From the NCBI RefSeq assembly GCF_026008495.1, contig NZ_BQUN01000005.1, forward strand, positions 38,518-102,517: 64,000 bases of DNA, written 5' to 3'. Position 1 is the first letter of the stretch. The number at the start of each line of letters is the position of its first letter. The notes beneath the pieces were generated by a model, which had not been told where the DNA came from, did no database searches, and saw nothing but the letters and a program-made list of their open reading frames with translations. This DNA is from Streptomyces sp. A012304. GTDB taxonomy: Bacteria; Actinomycetota; Actinomycetes; Streptomycetales; Streptomycetaceae. Made by a program: the position numbers and the translations under genes. Of the stretch, positions 25,410 to 33,569 are shown piece by piece.

Positions 25410-25972
25410 CCCAGGAGGAGTTGCGACCCGCCGGAAAACCCCGGGCGGCGGAGAAGCTGCCGCTGGACTTCACGGCCTTCCACCAGATGCATCGCCCGAT
25501 CTACGTCCGCGAGGCCGAGCGCTGTCTGCGCTGCCGCGCGGACGCCGAGGAGGCCGTCGACGAGGCCTTCGTCCAACTCGCCCGCGACTGGGCGCAGATA
25601 CTCCGGACCGAGAACCCCGCCGCCTACGCCTGGCGGGTGATGAAGAACCGCGTCATCGACCACGCCCGCGCCCGCGGCCGGCGCGCCACCCTCATGGACA
25701 CCGCCGTCTTCGAGACGGTGACCCTCCAGGGCGCCGAGGACGCGTTCGAGGTGATCGAGCAGAACCTGCGGCTGTTCCGCGCGATCTCCGACCTCCCCGA
25801 GCGGCAGCGCGACGTCATCCGGCTGCGCTACTGCGAGGGGTGCAGCACCGCCGAGGTGGCGTTCCACCTGGGCATCACCGAAGCCGGGGTCCGCTCCATC
25901 GAGCGCTACGCCAAACGCCGGCTGCGGGAGATCTACGCATCGTGCGCCAAGGAGGAGGCGGAGCGTTCATGA
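25406..25972 (+). CDS. ECF-type RNA polymerase sigma factor
   Basis: A 188-aa sigma-70 family factor with regions 2 and 4 only. Region 2 runs ~25-90 (HQMHRPIYVREAERCLRCRADAEEAVDEAFVQLARDW, AYAWRVMKNRVIDHARARGRR in outline). Region 4 is at ~128-180 (LPERQRDVIRLRYCEGCSTAEVAFHLGITEAGVRSIERYAKRRLRE). It begins in a GTGA overlap with the small upstream gene and ends in an ATGA overlap with the next gene, so the three are coupled. No classical anti-sigma (zinc or membrane type) is encoded next to it. Several Cys residues in region 2 are unusual. Confidence 0.88.
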   Translation: MTQEELRPAGKPRAAEKLPLDFTAFHQMHRPIYVREAERCLRCRADAEEAVDEAFVQLARDWAQILRTENPAAYAWRVMKNRVIDHARARGRRATLMDTAVFETVTLQGAEDAFEVIEQNLRLFRAISDLPERQRDVIRLRYCEGCSTAEVAFHLGITEAGVRSIERYAKRRLREIYASCAKEEAERS

Positions 25973-26835
25973 CCTTCGACACCACGAACGACATCGACCG
26001 CCTGCTGGCAGGGGCGCGTCTGGTGCCCATGGCCCCCTACAGCCACGCGGACATCGAGGCCGCCGAGGCCCGCGTCGCCGCCCGGGTCGCGGCCCGCGGC
26101 GGCGACGAGCCCACGGCCTCCGCCTGCCCCCGGCACGCCCTGGCGGCCCGCCGTCCCGCACGGCCCCACCCCGCGGCCCGGGACCTGAGGGTGCTGTGCG
26201 AGGCGCTCCTGACCCGCGCCGGCGCCCTGCACGGCCTCGGCAATTTCCTCGGCAGCGCGCTGCCCGAGCCGTCCGGCGCGCGGATCCTCGGTGCCCTGCT
26301 CTTCCTGGCCGGCTGCGAGGACAGCGCCCGCTTCTGGTGGCAGTACGGTGCCGGCGCCTCCGACACCGTCTCCTCGTACTGCCTCTACCTGCACCACCGG
26401 TCGGTCGGGGAGGACGAGGAGGCCGACTGGTGGCTGCGGCACACGGAGATCACCCCCGCCACGCTGAACCGGGAGGCCACCGAACTGGAGATCGCCACCG
26501 CCCTGCACGTGCTCACCGCCCTGCGACGCGGCCGCAAGGGGCTGCCGAAGGCGCTGCGGGCGCTGGTGGAGTACGTGCCGGCCGTGGTCGGCTTCGTCGA
26601 CGACGACCTGGAACTGCCCCTGCCCGACGGTGATCTGGCCGACATCGTGGAGGAGGTCGTCGCCCATGGCACCCGGCCCGCCGCCGAGCGCCGGCGCACC
26701 CGGTCCGGCGCGCTGCCCGCCCGCCGGGAGCCGGCCGTGCACACGGTCTCGTCGGCCACCCCTTGGACGGTCCGCGAATGGAGCCGCGACGTCCAGGAGG
26801 CTTTGCGCAAGTGCGAGGAGACCGTGGCCTGTTGA
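25969..26835 (+). CDS. Hypothetical protein downstream of sigma factor (288 aa)
   Basis: Starts at ATG 25969, overlapping the sigma factor stop (ATGA). I do not know a named domain. Visible parts are DIDRLLAGARLVPMAPYSHADIEAAEARVAARVAAR, a helical middle, the Trp/Cys/Tyr-rich stretch ARFWWQYGAGASDTVSSYCL (~123-142), YLHHRSVGEDEEADWWLRH and an acidic ELPLPDGDLADIVEEVV segment. The C-terminus is TPWTVREWSRDVQEALRKCE. No membrane segment or signal peptide is present. I recall similar proteins beside other Streptomyces sigma genes, so it may regulate its sigma factor or be its effector, but this is inference. Confidence 0.7.
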   Translation: MTFDTTNDIDRLLAGARLVPMAPYSHADIEAAEARVAARVAARGGDEPTASACPRHALAARRPARPHPAARDLRVLCEALLTRAGALHGLGNFLGSALPEPSGARILGALLFLAGCEDSARFWWQYGAGASDTVSSYCLYLHHRSVGEDEEADWWLRHTEITPATLNREATELEIATALHVLTALRRGRKGLPKALRALVEYVPAVVGFVDDDLELPLPDGDLADIVEEVVAHGTRPAAERRRTRSGALPARREPAVHTVSSATPWTVREWSRDVQEALRKCEETVAC

Positions 26836-26887
26836 GCCGCCCGCGGCTGCCCGTCCCGGTGCCCGCGGCGCGTGCGAGACTCCCCGG

Positions 26888-27802
26888 ATGACCACCCACG
26901 CGATCACCGCGGACTCCGCGGGCACCTGGACCCTGGGCGATCTGCCCGTCAACCGCGTCGGTCTCGGCGCGATGCGGCTGACGGGCAGCGCCGCCTTCCA
27001 CCTCGGGGCGCCGAGCGACCGGGAGCGCTCGATCGCCGTCCTGCGCAAGGCGATCGACCTCGGCGTCAACCACATCGACACGGCCGCCTTCTACTTCTCC
27101 TCCCTCCGCTCCGCCAACGAACTGATCAACAGCGCGCTGTCGCCGTACCCGGACGACCTGCTCATCGCCACCAAGGTCGGCCCGTTCCGCGACTGGTCGG
27201 GGGAGTGGGGCACCTCGGCCCGCCCCGAGGACCTGCGCGGTCACGTCGAGGAGAACCTGCGCCAGCTCGGCGTCGACCATCTCGACCTCGTCTACCTGCG
27301 CCGGATGCGCCAGGACTCGATCGCCGAGCACTTCGGAGCCCTCGCCGAGCTGCGCGAGGCCGGCCTGATCCGCCACCTCGGAGTCTCCGACGTCGAGTCC
27401 CGCCATCTCGCCGAGGCGCGGGCCATCGCCCCGGTGGTGAGCGTCCAGAACCGCTACGGGCTGGGCGACCACCGGCCCGGGACCGAGGAACTCCTGCGCA
27501 TCTGCGGCGAACAGGGCATCGCCTTCGTGCCCTTCTACGCCATCGCCGGCGAGGCCGGACCGCAGGGCGCGACCACCGCGCACGACGAGGCGGTGCTCGC
27601 GGTGGCCGCCGCCCACGGGGCGAGCCCCGCGCAGGTCCGGCTGGCCTGGAGCCTGGCCCACGGCCCGCACGTGCTGGCCATCCCGGGGACGGGCGACCCC
27701 GACCACCTCACCGAGAACGTGGCCGCCGGCGCGCTGCGCCTGACCCCCGAGGAGCTGAACCGGCTGAACGAAGCCCACCGCAGGGCCACTCCGCCGAGCT
27801 GA
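26888..27802 (+). CDS. Aldo/keto reductase
   Basis: A 304-aa NADPH-dependent TIM-barrel oxidoreductase: LPVNRVGLGAMRLTG, LGVNHIDTAAFYFSS (catalytic Asp region), LLIATKVGPF (Lys), LIRHLGVSDVE, FVPFYAIAGEAG and HVLAIPGTGDPDHLTENV. The usual catalytic Tyr position is seen as TAAFYFSS. The ATG at 26888 follows CGCGTGCGAGAC; no strong ribosome site is seen. It lies 52 bp after the sigma operon and may be part of it, but a separate promoter is possible. The 3' end is duplicated downstream. Confidence 0.85.
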   Translation: MTTHAITADSAGTWTLGDLPVNRVGLGAMRLTGSAAFHLGAPSDRERSIAVLRKAIDLGVNHIDTAAFYFSSLRSANELINSALSPYPDDLLIATKVGPFRDWSGEWGTSARPEDLRGHVEENLRQLGVDHLDLVYLRRMRQDSIAEHFGALAELREAGLIRHLGVSDVESRHLAEARAIAPVVSVQNRYGLGDHRPGTEELLRICGEQGIAFVPFYAIAGEAGPQGATTAHDEAVLAVAAAHGASPAQVRLAWSLAHGPHVLAIPGTGDPDHLTENVAAGALRLTPEELNRLNEAHRRATPPS

Positions 27803-27854
27803 CGGAAACCCACCGCGGGGCCACGCGGCCGAGCTGATGGCGGCCACCGCAGGG
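27774..27854 (+). repeat. Degenerate 35-bp tandem repeat across the aldo/keto reductase stop
   Basis: CCCACCGCAGGGCCACTCC... through the TGA (27774-27802) recurs at 27809-27837 with three mismatches in 29. A third partial copy (CCACCGCAGGG) lies at 27844-27854. The last codons and stop of the gene have been copied downstream, probably by slippage. Confidence 0.75.
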
Positions 27855-27895
27855 CGGCCGTGCGGGCCGCGCCCTCCGGCCGGCCCGCGCCGGGC

Positions 27896-28354
27896 TCACA
27901 CGATCCACGCCCCGTCCCGCATGATGTGCCGACGCGGCAGCTCCCGCGACTCGCACCAAGCCTGCACCGCCCACGGCCGCACCCGGAAGAACGCGTACGG
28001 TGCCGGGTCCGCGCGCGGGTCCCAGCCGGTCTTCGCGTGGAACGCGTCCGCCGCCGCCGACGGCACCTCGGACGCCGTGAACATCTCCACGGCGCCGTCG
28101 ATGAGGACCACGTCCCGGGTGTCCCCGAAGGCCAGTCGGGCGCGTCCGCCGTCACGGAGGTTGCGGCCGGTGGGGTTGGCGGGCCGGGTGGCCAGCCACA
28201 GGTGCTTCCCGTCCCACACGAACCACAGCGCGACCAGACACGGCAGCCCCTCGGCGTCCGCCGAGGCCACCCACACGTCCATCTCCCGCTCCAGGCGTCC
28301 CAGGACGTCGTGCTTGCGCTGCGCGGCGGTTCGAGGCGGCTTGGTGATCTCCAT
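27896..28354 (-). CDS. Pyridoxamine 5'-phosphate oxidase-like flavin/F420-binding protein
   Basis: A 152-aa split-barrel protein: LGRLEREMDVWVASADAEGLPCLVALWFVWDGKHLWLAT (outline of strands 1-4), RNLRDGGRARLAFGDTRDVVLIDGAVEMF and a C-terminal FFRVRPWAVQAW. This is the PNPOx-like superfamily, which in actinobacteria includes many F420- or FMN-dependent reductases. The ATG at 28354 is used; a longer start at 28384 has no extra conserved sequence. The cofactor and substrate are not decidable. It is a single gene on the minus strand. Confidence 0.8.
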   Translation of the reverse strand: MEITKPPRTAAQRKHDVLGRLEREMDVWVASADAEGLPCLVALWFVWDGKHLWLATRPANPTGRNLRDGGRARLAFGDTRDVVLIDGAVEMFTASEVPSAAADAFHAKTGWDPRADPAPYAFFRVRPWAVQAWCESRELPRRHIMRDGAWIV

Positions 28355-28470
28355 GCCCGGGACGCTAACGGCACGGACGGACACCGCGCCTCGGGCCGCG
28401 GACCGACCCCCCGACCGACCCTCGACCTAGGCCACCCCCCGAAGCCCGGGCCCGAACTGGCGTCTGGGAA

Positions 28471-28484
28471 GTTTTACGTATAAC
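28471..28484. promoter_or_regulatory. Palindrome upstream of the VOC-add operon
   Basis: GTTTTACGTATAAC is a 14-bp palindrome with one mismatched pair in a low-GC patch, 34 bp before the VOC start codon. It may overlap the promoter and bind a repressor. Confidence 0.45.
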
Positions 28485-28518
28485 CTCTCCCGTCAATCGC
28501 ACGCTCCGAAAGGCACCG

Positions 28519-28914
28519 ATGGCACACATCGCCCTGGTCACCCTCGTCGTCGACGACTACGACGAGGCGATCCGCTTCTACACCGAAGCCGCCGGCTTCC
28601 GCCTCGTCGAGGACGAGCCGCGGCCCGACGGCTCCCGCTGGGTCGTCGTGCGGCCGGGCGGCGAGGGCGCCGGGACCGGGCTGCTCCTGGCCCGGGCCAA
28701 GGGCGACGCCCAGCGGGCCAGGATCGGTGACCAGACCGGCGGCCGCGTCGGCTTCTTCCTGCACACCGACGACTTCGCCCGCGACCACGCCCGGATGCTC
28801 GCCGCGGGCGTGACCTTCCTGGAGGAGCCCCGCCATGAGGCGTACGGATCCGTCGCCGTCTTCCGGGACCCGTACGGAAACCGCTGGGACCTGCTCCAGC
28901 CCGCCACCGCCTGA
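28519..28914 (+). CDS. VOC family (glyoxalase-like) protein
   Basis: A 131-aa single-domain vicinal-oxygen-chelate protein: VTLVVDDYDEAIRFYTEAAGFRLVEDE, RWVVVRPGGEGAGTGLLLARAKGD, GRVGFFLHTDDFARDHARML and YGSVAVFRDPYGNRWDLLQ. Typical metal ligands (His/Glu at strand ends) are only partly present, so enzymatic activity is uncertain. The ATG at 28519 follows CGAAAGG. It lies 33 bp before the adenosine deaminase gene on the same strand, a likely operon. Confidence 0.85.
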   Translation: MAHIALVTLVVDDYDEAIRFYTEAAGFRLVEDEPRPDGSRWVVVRPGGEGAGTGLLLARAKGDAQRARIGDQTGGRVGFFLHTDDFARDHARMLAAGVTFLEEPRHEAYGSVAVFRDPYGNRWDLLQPATA

Positions 28915-28947
28915 TCCACCGAACCACCCCTGCCGAGGAACCACGCC

Positions 28948-30012
28948 ATGACCGCGCCCCGCATCGACACCCTCCGCCGCCTCCCCAAGGCCGTGCTCCA
29001 CGACCACCTGGACGGCGGCCTGCGCCCCGCCACCGTCGTCGAGCTCGCGGAGGCCGTCGGACACACCCTGCCGACCACCGATCCGGACGAACTGGCCGCC
29101 TGGTACTTCGAGGCCGCCAACTCCGGCGACCTGGTCCGTTACATAGCCACCTTCGAGCACACCCTCGCCGTGATGCAGACCCGTGAGGGCCTGCTGCGCA
29201 CCGCCGAGGAGTACGTCCTCGACCTGGCCGCCGACGGCGTCGTCTACGGCGAGGTCCGCTATGCCCCCGAGCTGATGCTGAACGGCGGGCTGACTCTCGC
29301 CGAGGTCGTGGAGACCGTCCAGGAGGGCCTCGCGGCCGGCATGGCGAAGGCGGCCGCGGCCGGTACGCCCGTCCGTGTAGGCACCCTGCTGTGCGGCATG
29401 CGCATGTTCGACCGCACCCGGGCCACCGCCGACCTGGCGGTCGCCTTCCGGGACGCGGGCGTGGTCGGCTTCGACATCGCCGGCGCCGAGGACGGCTTCC
29501 CGCCCGCCGACCACCTCGACGCCTTCGCGCACCTGCGCCGCGAGAACGTGCCGTTCACCATCCACGCCGGCGAGGCCCACGGCCTGCCCAGCATCCACCA
29601 GGCGCTCCAGGTGTGCGGCGCCCAGCGCATCGGCCACGGCGTGCGCATCACCGACGACATCGTCGACGGCAAGCTCGGCCGCCTGGCCGGGTGGGTGCGC
29701 GACCGCCGTGTCGCGCTGGAGATGTGCCCCACCTCCAACCTCCAGACCGGCGCCGCGACCTCCATCGCCGAGCACCCGATCACCGCGCTGAAGGACCTCG
29801 GCTTCCGGGTCACCCTCAACACCGACAACCGTCTGGTCTCCGGCACGACGATGACCCGTGAGATGTCCCTGCTGGTGGAGGAGGCCGGCTGGACCGTCGA
29901 GGACCTGCGCACCGTCACCGTGAACGCGCTCAAGAGCGCCTTCATCCCGTTCGACGAGCGCAACGCCCTCATCGAGGACGTCGTCCTGCCGGGTTACGCG
30001 GCCGCGCTCTGA
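28948..30012 (+). CDS. add: Adenosine deaminase
   Basis: Hydrolyses adenosine and deoxyadenosine to inosine and ammonia in purine salvage. The 354-aa length is normal. All metal and catalytic motifs are visible: [12 protein letters not shown] (two zinc His), [10 protein letters not shown] (zinc His and catalytic Glu), RIGHGVRI (catalytic His) and [12 protein letters not shown] (zinc Asp and second Asp). Asn replaces the usual Asp after NTD in NTDNR, a known variation in bacterial enzymes. It is probably cotranscribed with the upstream VOC gene. Its 3' end overlaps the convergent DinB gene by 19 bp. Confidence 0.93.
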   Translation: MTAPRIDTLRRLPKAVLHDHLDGGLRPATVVELAEAVGHTLPTTDPDELAAWYFEAANSGDLVRYIATFEHTLAVMQTREGLLRTAEEYVLDLAADGVVYGEVRYAPELMLNGGLTLAEVVETVQEGLAAGMAKAAAAGTPVRVGTLLCGMRMFDRTRATADLAVAFRDAGVVGFDIAGAEDGFPPADHLDAFAHLRRENVPFTIHAGEAHGLPSIHQALQVCGAQRIGHGVRITDDIVDGKLGRLAGWVRDRRVALEMCPTSNLQTGAATSIAEHPITALKDLGFRVTLNTDNRLVSGTTMTREMSLLVEEAGWTVEDLRTVTVNALKSAFIPFDERNALIEDVVLPGYAAAL

Positions 30013-30509
30013 AGCAGCCCGCGCACATAGGCGGCCTGTCCGACGTGCTGGAGATCGTCGGACAGGACGCTGACCAGCCGTACGCCCAGAGTGACCGGCG
30101 GATCCCAGCGCTCGTCCACGACGCGCTCCAGGTCCGCCGCCGTCACACCGCGCAGCGCCGTCAAGGTCCGGGCGTGCACGGCGTCGTAGTAGCCGGTCAG
30201 CAGGCCGCCCTCGGCGACCCGCACCTTCGCGACCTTCGCGGCGCTGTGCCCGTAGCCGGTGTCGTGCCGCGGCAGGTCCAGGTCGAACCGTTTCGCCCAG
30301 TCCTGCGACAGCCACACCTGGTCGAGCCCGAAGGCGTCCGCCACATGGTCGTCCTGGACCCGGGTGAGATGCCAGACCAGCCAGGCGACGGAGTTGGTCT
30401 CGGCGGTCGGGCGGGCGTTGAGGTCGTCGGCGTCCAGGCCCTCCACGGCGGCGTGGACCTCTTCCCGGATACGGCCGTAGCCGTCGATGAGGATGTCCTT
30501 GGCGTGCAT
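29994..30509 (-). CDS. DinB/DUF664 family putative metalloenzyme
   Basis: A 171-aa four-helix protein. [20 protein letters not shown] leads to [21 protein letters not shown] (first metal His and region), and [21 protein letters not shown] carries the third His. DinB proteins of actinobacteria include mycothiol-dependent S-transferases; whether this one uses mycothiol is unknown. The ATG at 30509 precedes [11 protein letters not shown], the usual family start. The gene overlaps the 3' end of add tail to tail. Confidence 0.8.
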   Translation of the reverse strand: MHAKDILIDGYGRIREEVHAAVEGLDADDLNARPTAETNSVAWLVWHLTRVQDDHVADAFGLDQVWLSQDWAKRFDLDLPRHDTGYGHSAAKVAKVRVAEGGLLTGYYDAVHARTLTALRGVTAADLERVVDERWDPPVTLGVRLVSVLSDDLQHVGQAAYVRGLLQSAAA

Positions 30510-30534
30510 AGGTCCACCATCGCGCACCCGCCGC

Positions 30535-31416
30535 TCAGCCGCCCCCCGATTCCAGCAGCGCCATCAGCGCCCGCGCCGCCGGACTGGTCGCCCGCTCCGG
30601 CGGCAGCAGGGCGACCGTCTCGTACACCACCTCGCCGGTGCCCTTGAGCGGCAGCGCGCACAGCGCCTCCCGCTTGTGCCGGAAGTGACGCGGTACGACG
30701 GCGATCCCGAGGTTCTCGTCCACCAGGTCCAGCAGGGTGTGCACGTCGTTGACCTCCAGGGCGACCGTACGGCGGACACCAGCGGCGGCGAAGGCGGCGT
30801 CGGTGGCCGGGCGCGGACCCCAGTCCGGGTGGAAGTCCACGAACACCTCGCAGGCGACGTCGGCCGGGGTCAGCGCCGCCGACCCGGACAGCCGGTGGTC
30901 GGGATGGCACAGCACGTACATCGGCTCACCGGCCAGCGGGGCCGAGCGCAGCTGGTCGTCGTCGGCCTGCGTGCGATAGGCGAAGGCGAGGTCGAGCCGG
31001 CCGGCCGCCACCTCCTCGGCGAGCGCGCCCGAGCCGGACTGGCGCAGCCGGATCTCCACATCCGGATGCCGCCGCCGGAACGCGGCCAGCAGCCCCGCCA
31101 CATGCACCCCGGCGATGCACTGCTCGGTGCCCACCGTCAGCGTGCCCCGGACCACGCCCTGCACGGCGGCCACCGCCTCGTGCGCCGCCCGCACCTGCGC
31201 GAGGATCCGCTCCGCCTCCGCCAGCAGTGCCCGGCCCGCCTCGGTGAGCGTCACCCGGCGGGTGGTCCGCACGAACAGCGGGGCCCGCAGCTCCCGCTCC
31301 AGGGCCCGGATCGACGCCGACAGGCCCGACTGCGAGACCATCAGGCGTTCGGCGGCCCGGGTGAAGTGCTGGTCCTCGGCGACCGCGACGAAGTGCTGGA
31401 GGTGGCGCAGTTCCAT
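30535..31416 (-). CDS. LysR family transcriptional regulator
   Basis: A 293-aa LysR regulator: MELRHLQHFVAVAEDQHFTRAAERLMVSQ in outline, SGLSASIRALERELRAPLF and RRVTLTEAGRALL form the winged HTH. The effector domain starts GTLTVGTEQCIAGVHVAGLL and contains LDLAFAYRTQADDDQL. It lies 25 bp after the DinB gene start on the same strand's downstream side and is divergent from an aldo/keto reductase gene, its probable target. The start is ATG 31416. Confidence 0.88.
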   Translation of the reverse strand: MELRHLQHFVAVAEDQHFTRAAERLMVSQSGLSASIRALERELRAPLFVRTTRRVTLTEAGRALLAEAERILAQVRAAHEAVAAVQGVVRGTLTVGTEQCIAGVHVAGLLAAFRRRHPDVEIRLRQSGSGALAEEVAAGRLDLAFAYRTQADDDQLRSAPLAGEPMYVLCHPDHRLSGSAALTPADVACEVFVDFHPDWGPRPATDAAFAAAGVRRTVALEVNDVHTLLDLVDENLGIAVVPRHFRHKREALCALPLKGTGEVVYETVALLPPERATSPAARALMALLESGGG

Positions 31417-31436
31417 GATTGAGAAGCCTATCCGCT

Positions 31437-31452
31437 GAATTCCATCGGATTC
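31437..31452. promoter_or_regulatory. Candidate LysR operator before the aldo/keto reductase
   Basis: GAATTC-CATC-GGATTC is an imperfect dyad between the divergent LysR and reductase genes, 20 bp from the LysR start, in a lower-GC patch. It contains T-N11-A spacing. Confidence 0.45.
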
Positions 31453-31541
31453 TTCTGTTGGACCACTACCCGCAGGTGGGGCCAGAGTGGGATGCGGTTC
31501 CGATGAACCGATCTTCCGTGCCAACCCTTCATGGAGTCGCG

Positions 31542-32534
31542 TTGTACACCGCACACCCCGACCGCTACTCGGCCATGCCCTACCGGCGCACCGGGCGCAG
31601 CGGCCTGAAGCTCCCCGCGCTCTCGCTCGGACTGTGGCACAACTTCGGCCCGGACCGCCCGGTCGAGACCCAGCGTGCCATCCTGCGCCGCGCCTTCGAC
31701 CTCGGCGTCACCCACTTCGACCTGGCCAACAACTACGGCCCGCCGCCCGGCGCCGCCGAGTCCGCGCTGGGCGGGTTCCTGAAGGCGGACTTCGCGCCGT
31801 ACCGCGACGAGCTGGTCATCTCCACCAAGGCCGGCTACCTGATGTGGCCCGGCCCGTACGGGGAGTGGGGCTCGCGCAAGTACGTGCTGTCCTCGCTGGA
31901 CCAGAGCCTGAAGCGCATGGGCCTGGACTACGTCGACATCTTCTACTCGCACCGCCCGGACCCCGAGACGCCCCTGGAGGAGACGATGGGCGCCCTGCAC
32001 TCCGCGGTGCAGCAGGGCAAGGCGCTGTACGTCGGCGTCTCGAACTACTCGGCCGAGCAGACCCGTGAGGCCGCCCGCATCCTCGGCGAGCTGGGCACCC
32101 CGCTCCTCATCCACCAGCCGCGCTACTCGATGCTCGACCGCCGCCCCGAGAGCGAGGGCCTGCTCGACACACTCGACGAGCTTCAGGTCGGTTCCATCGT
32201 CTTCTCCCCGCTGGAGCAGGGGCTGCTCACCTCCCGCTACCTTGACGGCATCCCCGAGGACTCGCGCGCCGCGAGCGACAGCCCCTTCCTGAACTCCGAC
32301 GCCCTCACCGAGGACCTGGTGGCCAGGCTGCGCGCCCTCGACGAGATCGCCAAGTCCCGTGGTCAGTCCCTGGCCCAGCTCGCTCTGGCCTGGGTGCTGC
32401 GCGGCGGGCGCGTGACCTCCGCCCTGGTCGGCGCGAGCAGCGCCCGGCAGATCGAGGACAGCGTCGGCGCCCTGGACAACCTGGACTTCGACGCGGACGA
32501 GCTGGCCCGGATCGACGCGGTGATCAACGGCTGA
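31542..32534 (+). CDS. Aldo/keto reductase, L-glyceraldehyde-3-phosphate reductase type
   Basis: A 330-aa enzyme of the YghZ/AKR14 type, which reduces L-glyceraldehyde 3-phosphate and methylglyoxal. Family features are [42 protein letters not shown] (catalytic Asp and Tyr), [25 protein letters not shown] in outline, [20 protein letters not shown] and a C-terminal [15 protein letters not shown] prefer the TTG at 31542 (GGAG six bases upstream, giving [10 protein letters not shown]). An ATG at 31503 is the alternative. Its end overlaps the convergent DUF1905 gene by 11 bp. Confidence 0.85.
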   Translation: MYTAHPDRYSAMPYRRTGRSGLKLPALSLGLWHNFGPDRPVETQRAILRRAFDLGVTHFDLANNYGPPPGAAESALGGFLKADFAPYRDELVISTKAGYLMWPGPYGEWGSRKYVLSSLDQSLKRMGLDYVDIFYSHRPDPETPLEETMGALHSAVQQGKALYVGVSNYSAEQTREAARILGELGTPLLIHQPRYSMLDRRPESEGLLDTLDELQVGSIVFSPLEQGLLTSRYLDGIPEDSRAASDSPFLNSDALTEDLVARLRALDEIAKSRGQSLAQLALAWVLRGGRVTSALVGASSARQIEDSVGALDNLDFDADELARIDAVING

Positions 32535-32811
32535 GCCGCTCCGTCAGCCGGACGGTGACGACGTCGCCCTCCTCCTTCCCGACGGCCCCGCGCACCTCGG
32601 CCTTGACCGGGAGCTTGTGGGTGCCGTCCCCGAGGGCCATGAACGAGCTGCTGAACGGATGTCCGTCGATCGTCCCGCGGACCTTGACCAGTCCGCGGGT
32701 GCCGAAGAAGTCGACGGACTCCGGCCAGACGACATAGGTCCAGCCACCCTTCTCCGGGCTCTTGCGCAGCACCGCGGTGAATTCCGCTTCCACTCTCTGC
32801 GGCGTGGTCAT
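32524..32811 (-). CDS. DUF1905 family protein
   Basis: A 95-aa beta-rich protein: [38 protein letters not shown] (outline), [29 protein letters not shown] and [14 protein letters not shown]. This matches the DUF1905 half of bifunctional DUF1905/YdeI-type proteins, but the YdeI half is absent. The function is unknown. The gene overlaps the 3' end of the aldo/keto reductase gene on the other strand. Confidence 0.85.
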   Translation of the reverse strand: MTTPQRVEAEFTAVLRKSPEKGGWTYVVWPESVDFFGTRGLVKVRGTIDGHPFSSSFMALGDGTHKLPVKAEVRGAVGKEEGDVVTVRLTERLSR

Positions 32812-33101
32812 GGTGTCCTCCGCTCGCGGCGGTCTTCCGCTCTTCCCAGGATGGACCGCCGCGCACCGCGGAATTCATCGCCGGGCCCGACCCCGGCCTT
32901 CCCCGGCGGGGACATTCCGGGCGAAGAGGGGTCGCTGACTTTCGGCCAAGAGTGGCGCCGAATATGCCAGGAGACTGGCCAAAAAGTCGTGGTGACACTG
33001 TTTCAGTAGTCAACATACTCGAACGACAGGGGGCAGTTCCCCCCACAGGAGCCGCACGGAAAGCGAGGCCGCACCGGCAGCGAGCGACGGGGGAGAAGCG
33101 C

Positions 33102-33512
33102 GTGCACGACGAATTCCTGTGCCATGTCACCGCATACGGGGTCTGCGACGGACGGCGCATCGGCGTACCGCTGGGCACCTACCGGGCCCCGACGCTGGCC
33201 CTCGCCCTGTGGTGGCTGCGGGACCGGGCCTCCTGGATCGCCGAGCGGCTCGACCCACGGCCCGACGGCCCGCACTTCCCGCCGAACGCCCTGGTCCCGG
33301 TCGCCGACACCGTGCCGGACGTGCCCGGGGTGCTGCGGTCCTGGTGCGCCGACATGGACCAGCAGGAACTGGTCGCGGACGAACTGGCCGCGGGACGTCT
33401 GGTGCGGATCGCCGCCAGCGACGAAACCACCGAGTACGAACTGCTCGCCGAGTCCGTCGACGCCCTGCGCATGCAGCGGACCATCCCGGCACTCGTCCTG
33501 CCCGTCGGCTGA
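33102..33512 (+). CDS. Hypothetical protein (136 aa)
   Basis: I do not recognise a family. The GTG at 33102 has GGGGGAG ten bases upstream and gives VHDEFLCHVTAYGVCDGRRIGV. The protein has a Trp-rich ALALWWLRDRASWIAERL helix, a Pro-rich middle and a C-terminal half with LVADELAAGRLVRIAASDETTEYELL. No membrane segment is present. It is followed 57 bp later by the FHA-ABC transporter gene on the same strand and may be cotranscribed. An open frame continues upstream of the GTG but looks non-coding. Confidence 0.6.
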   Translation: MHDEFLCHVTAYGVCDGRRIGVPLGTYRAPTLALALWWLRDRASWIAERLDPRPDGPHFPPNALVPVADTVPDVPGVLRSWCADMDQQELVADELAAGRLVRIAASDETTEYELLAESVDALRMQRTIPALVLPVG

Positions 33513-33569
33513 CCGGACCCGCGGCCCCGCACGCGGGCGTACAGGGGTGCGAATCTATAGAATTCCGTC

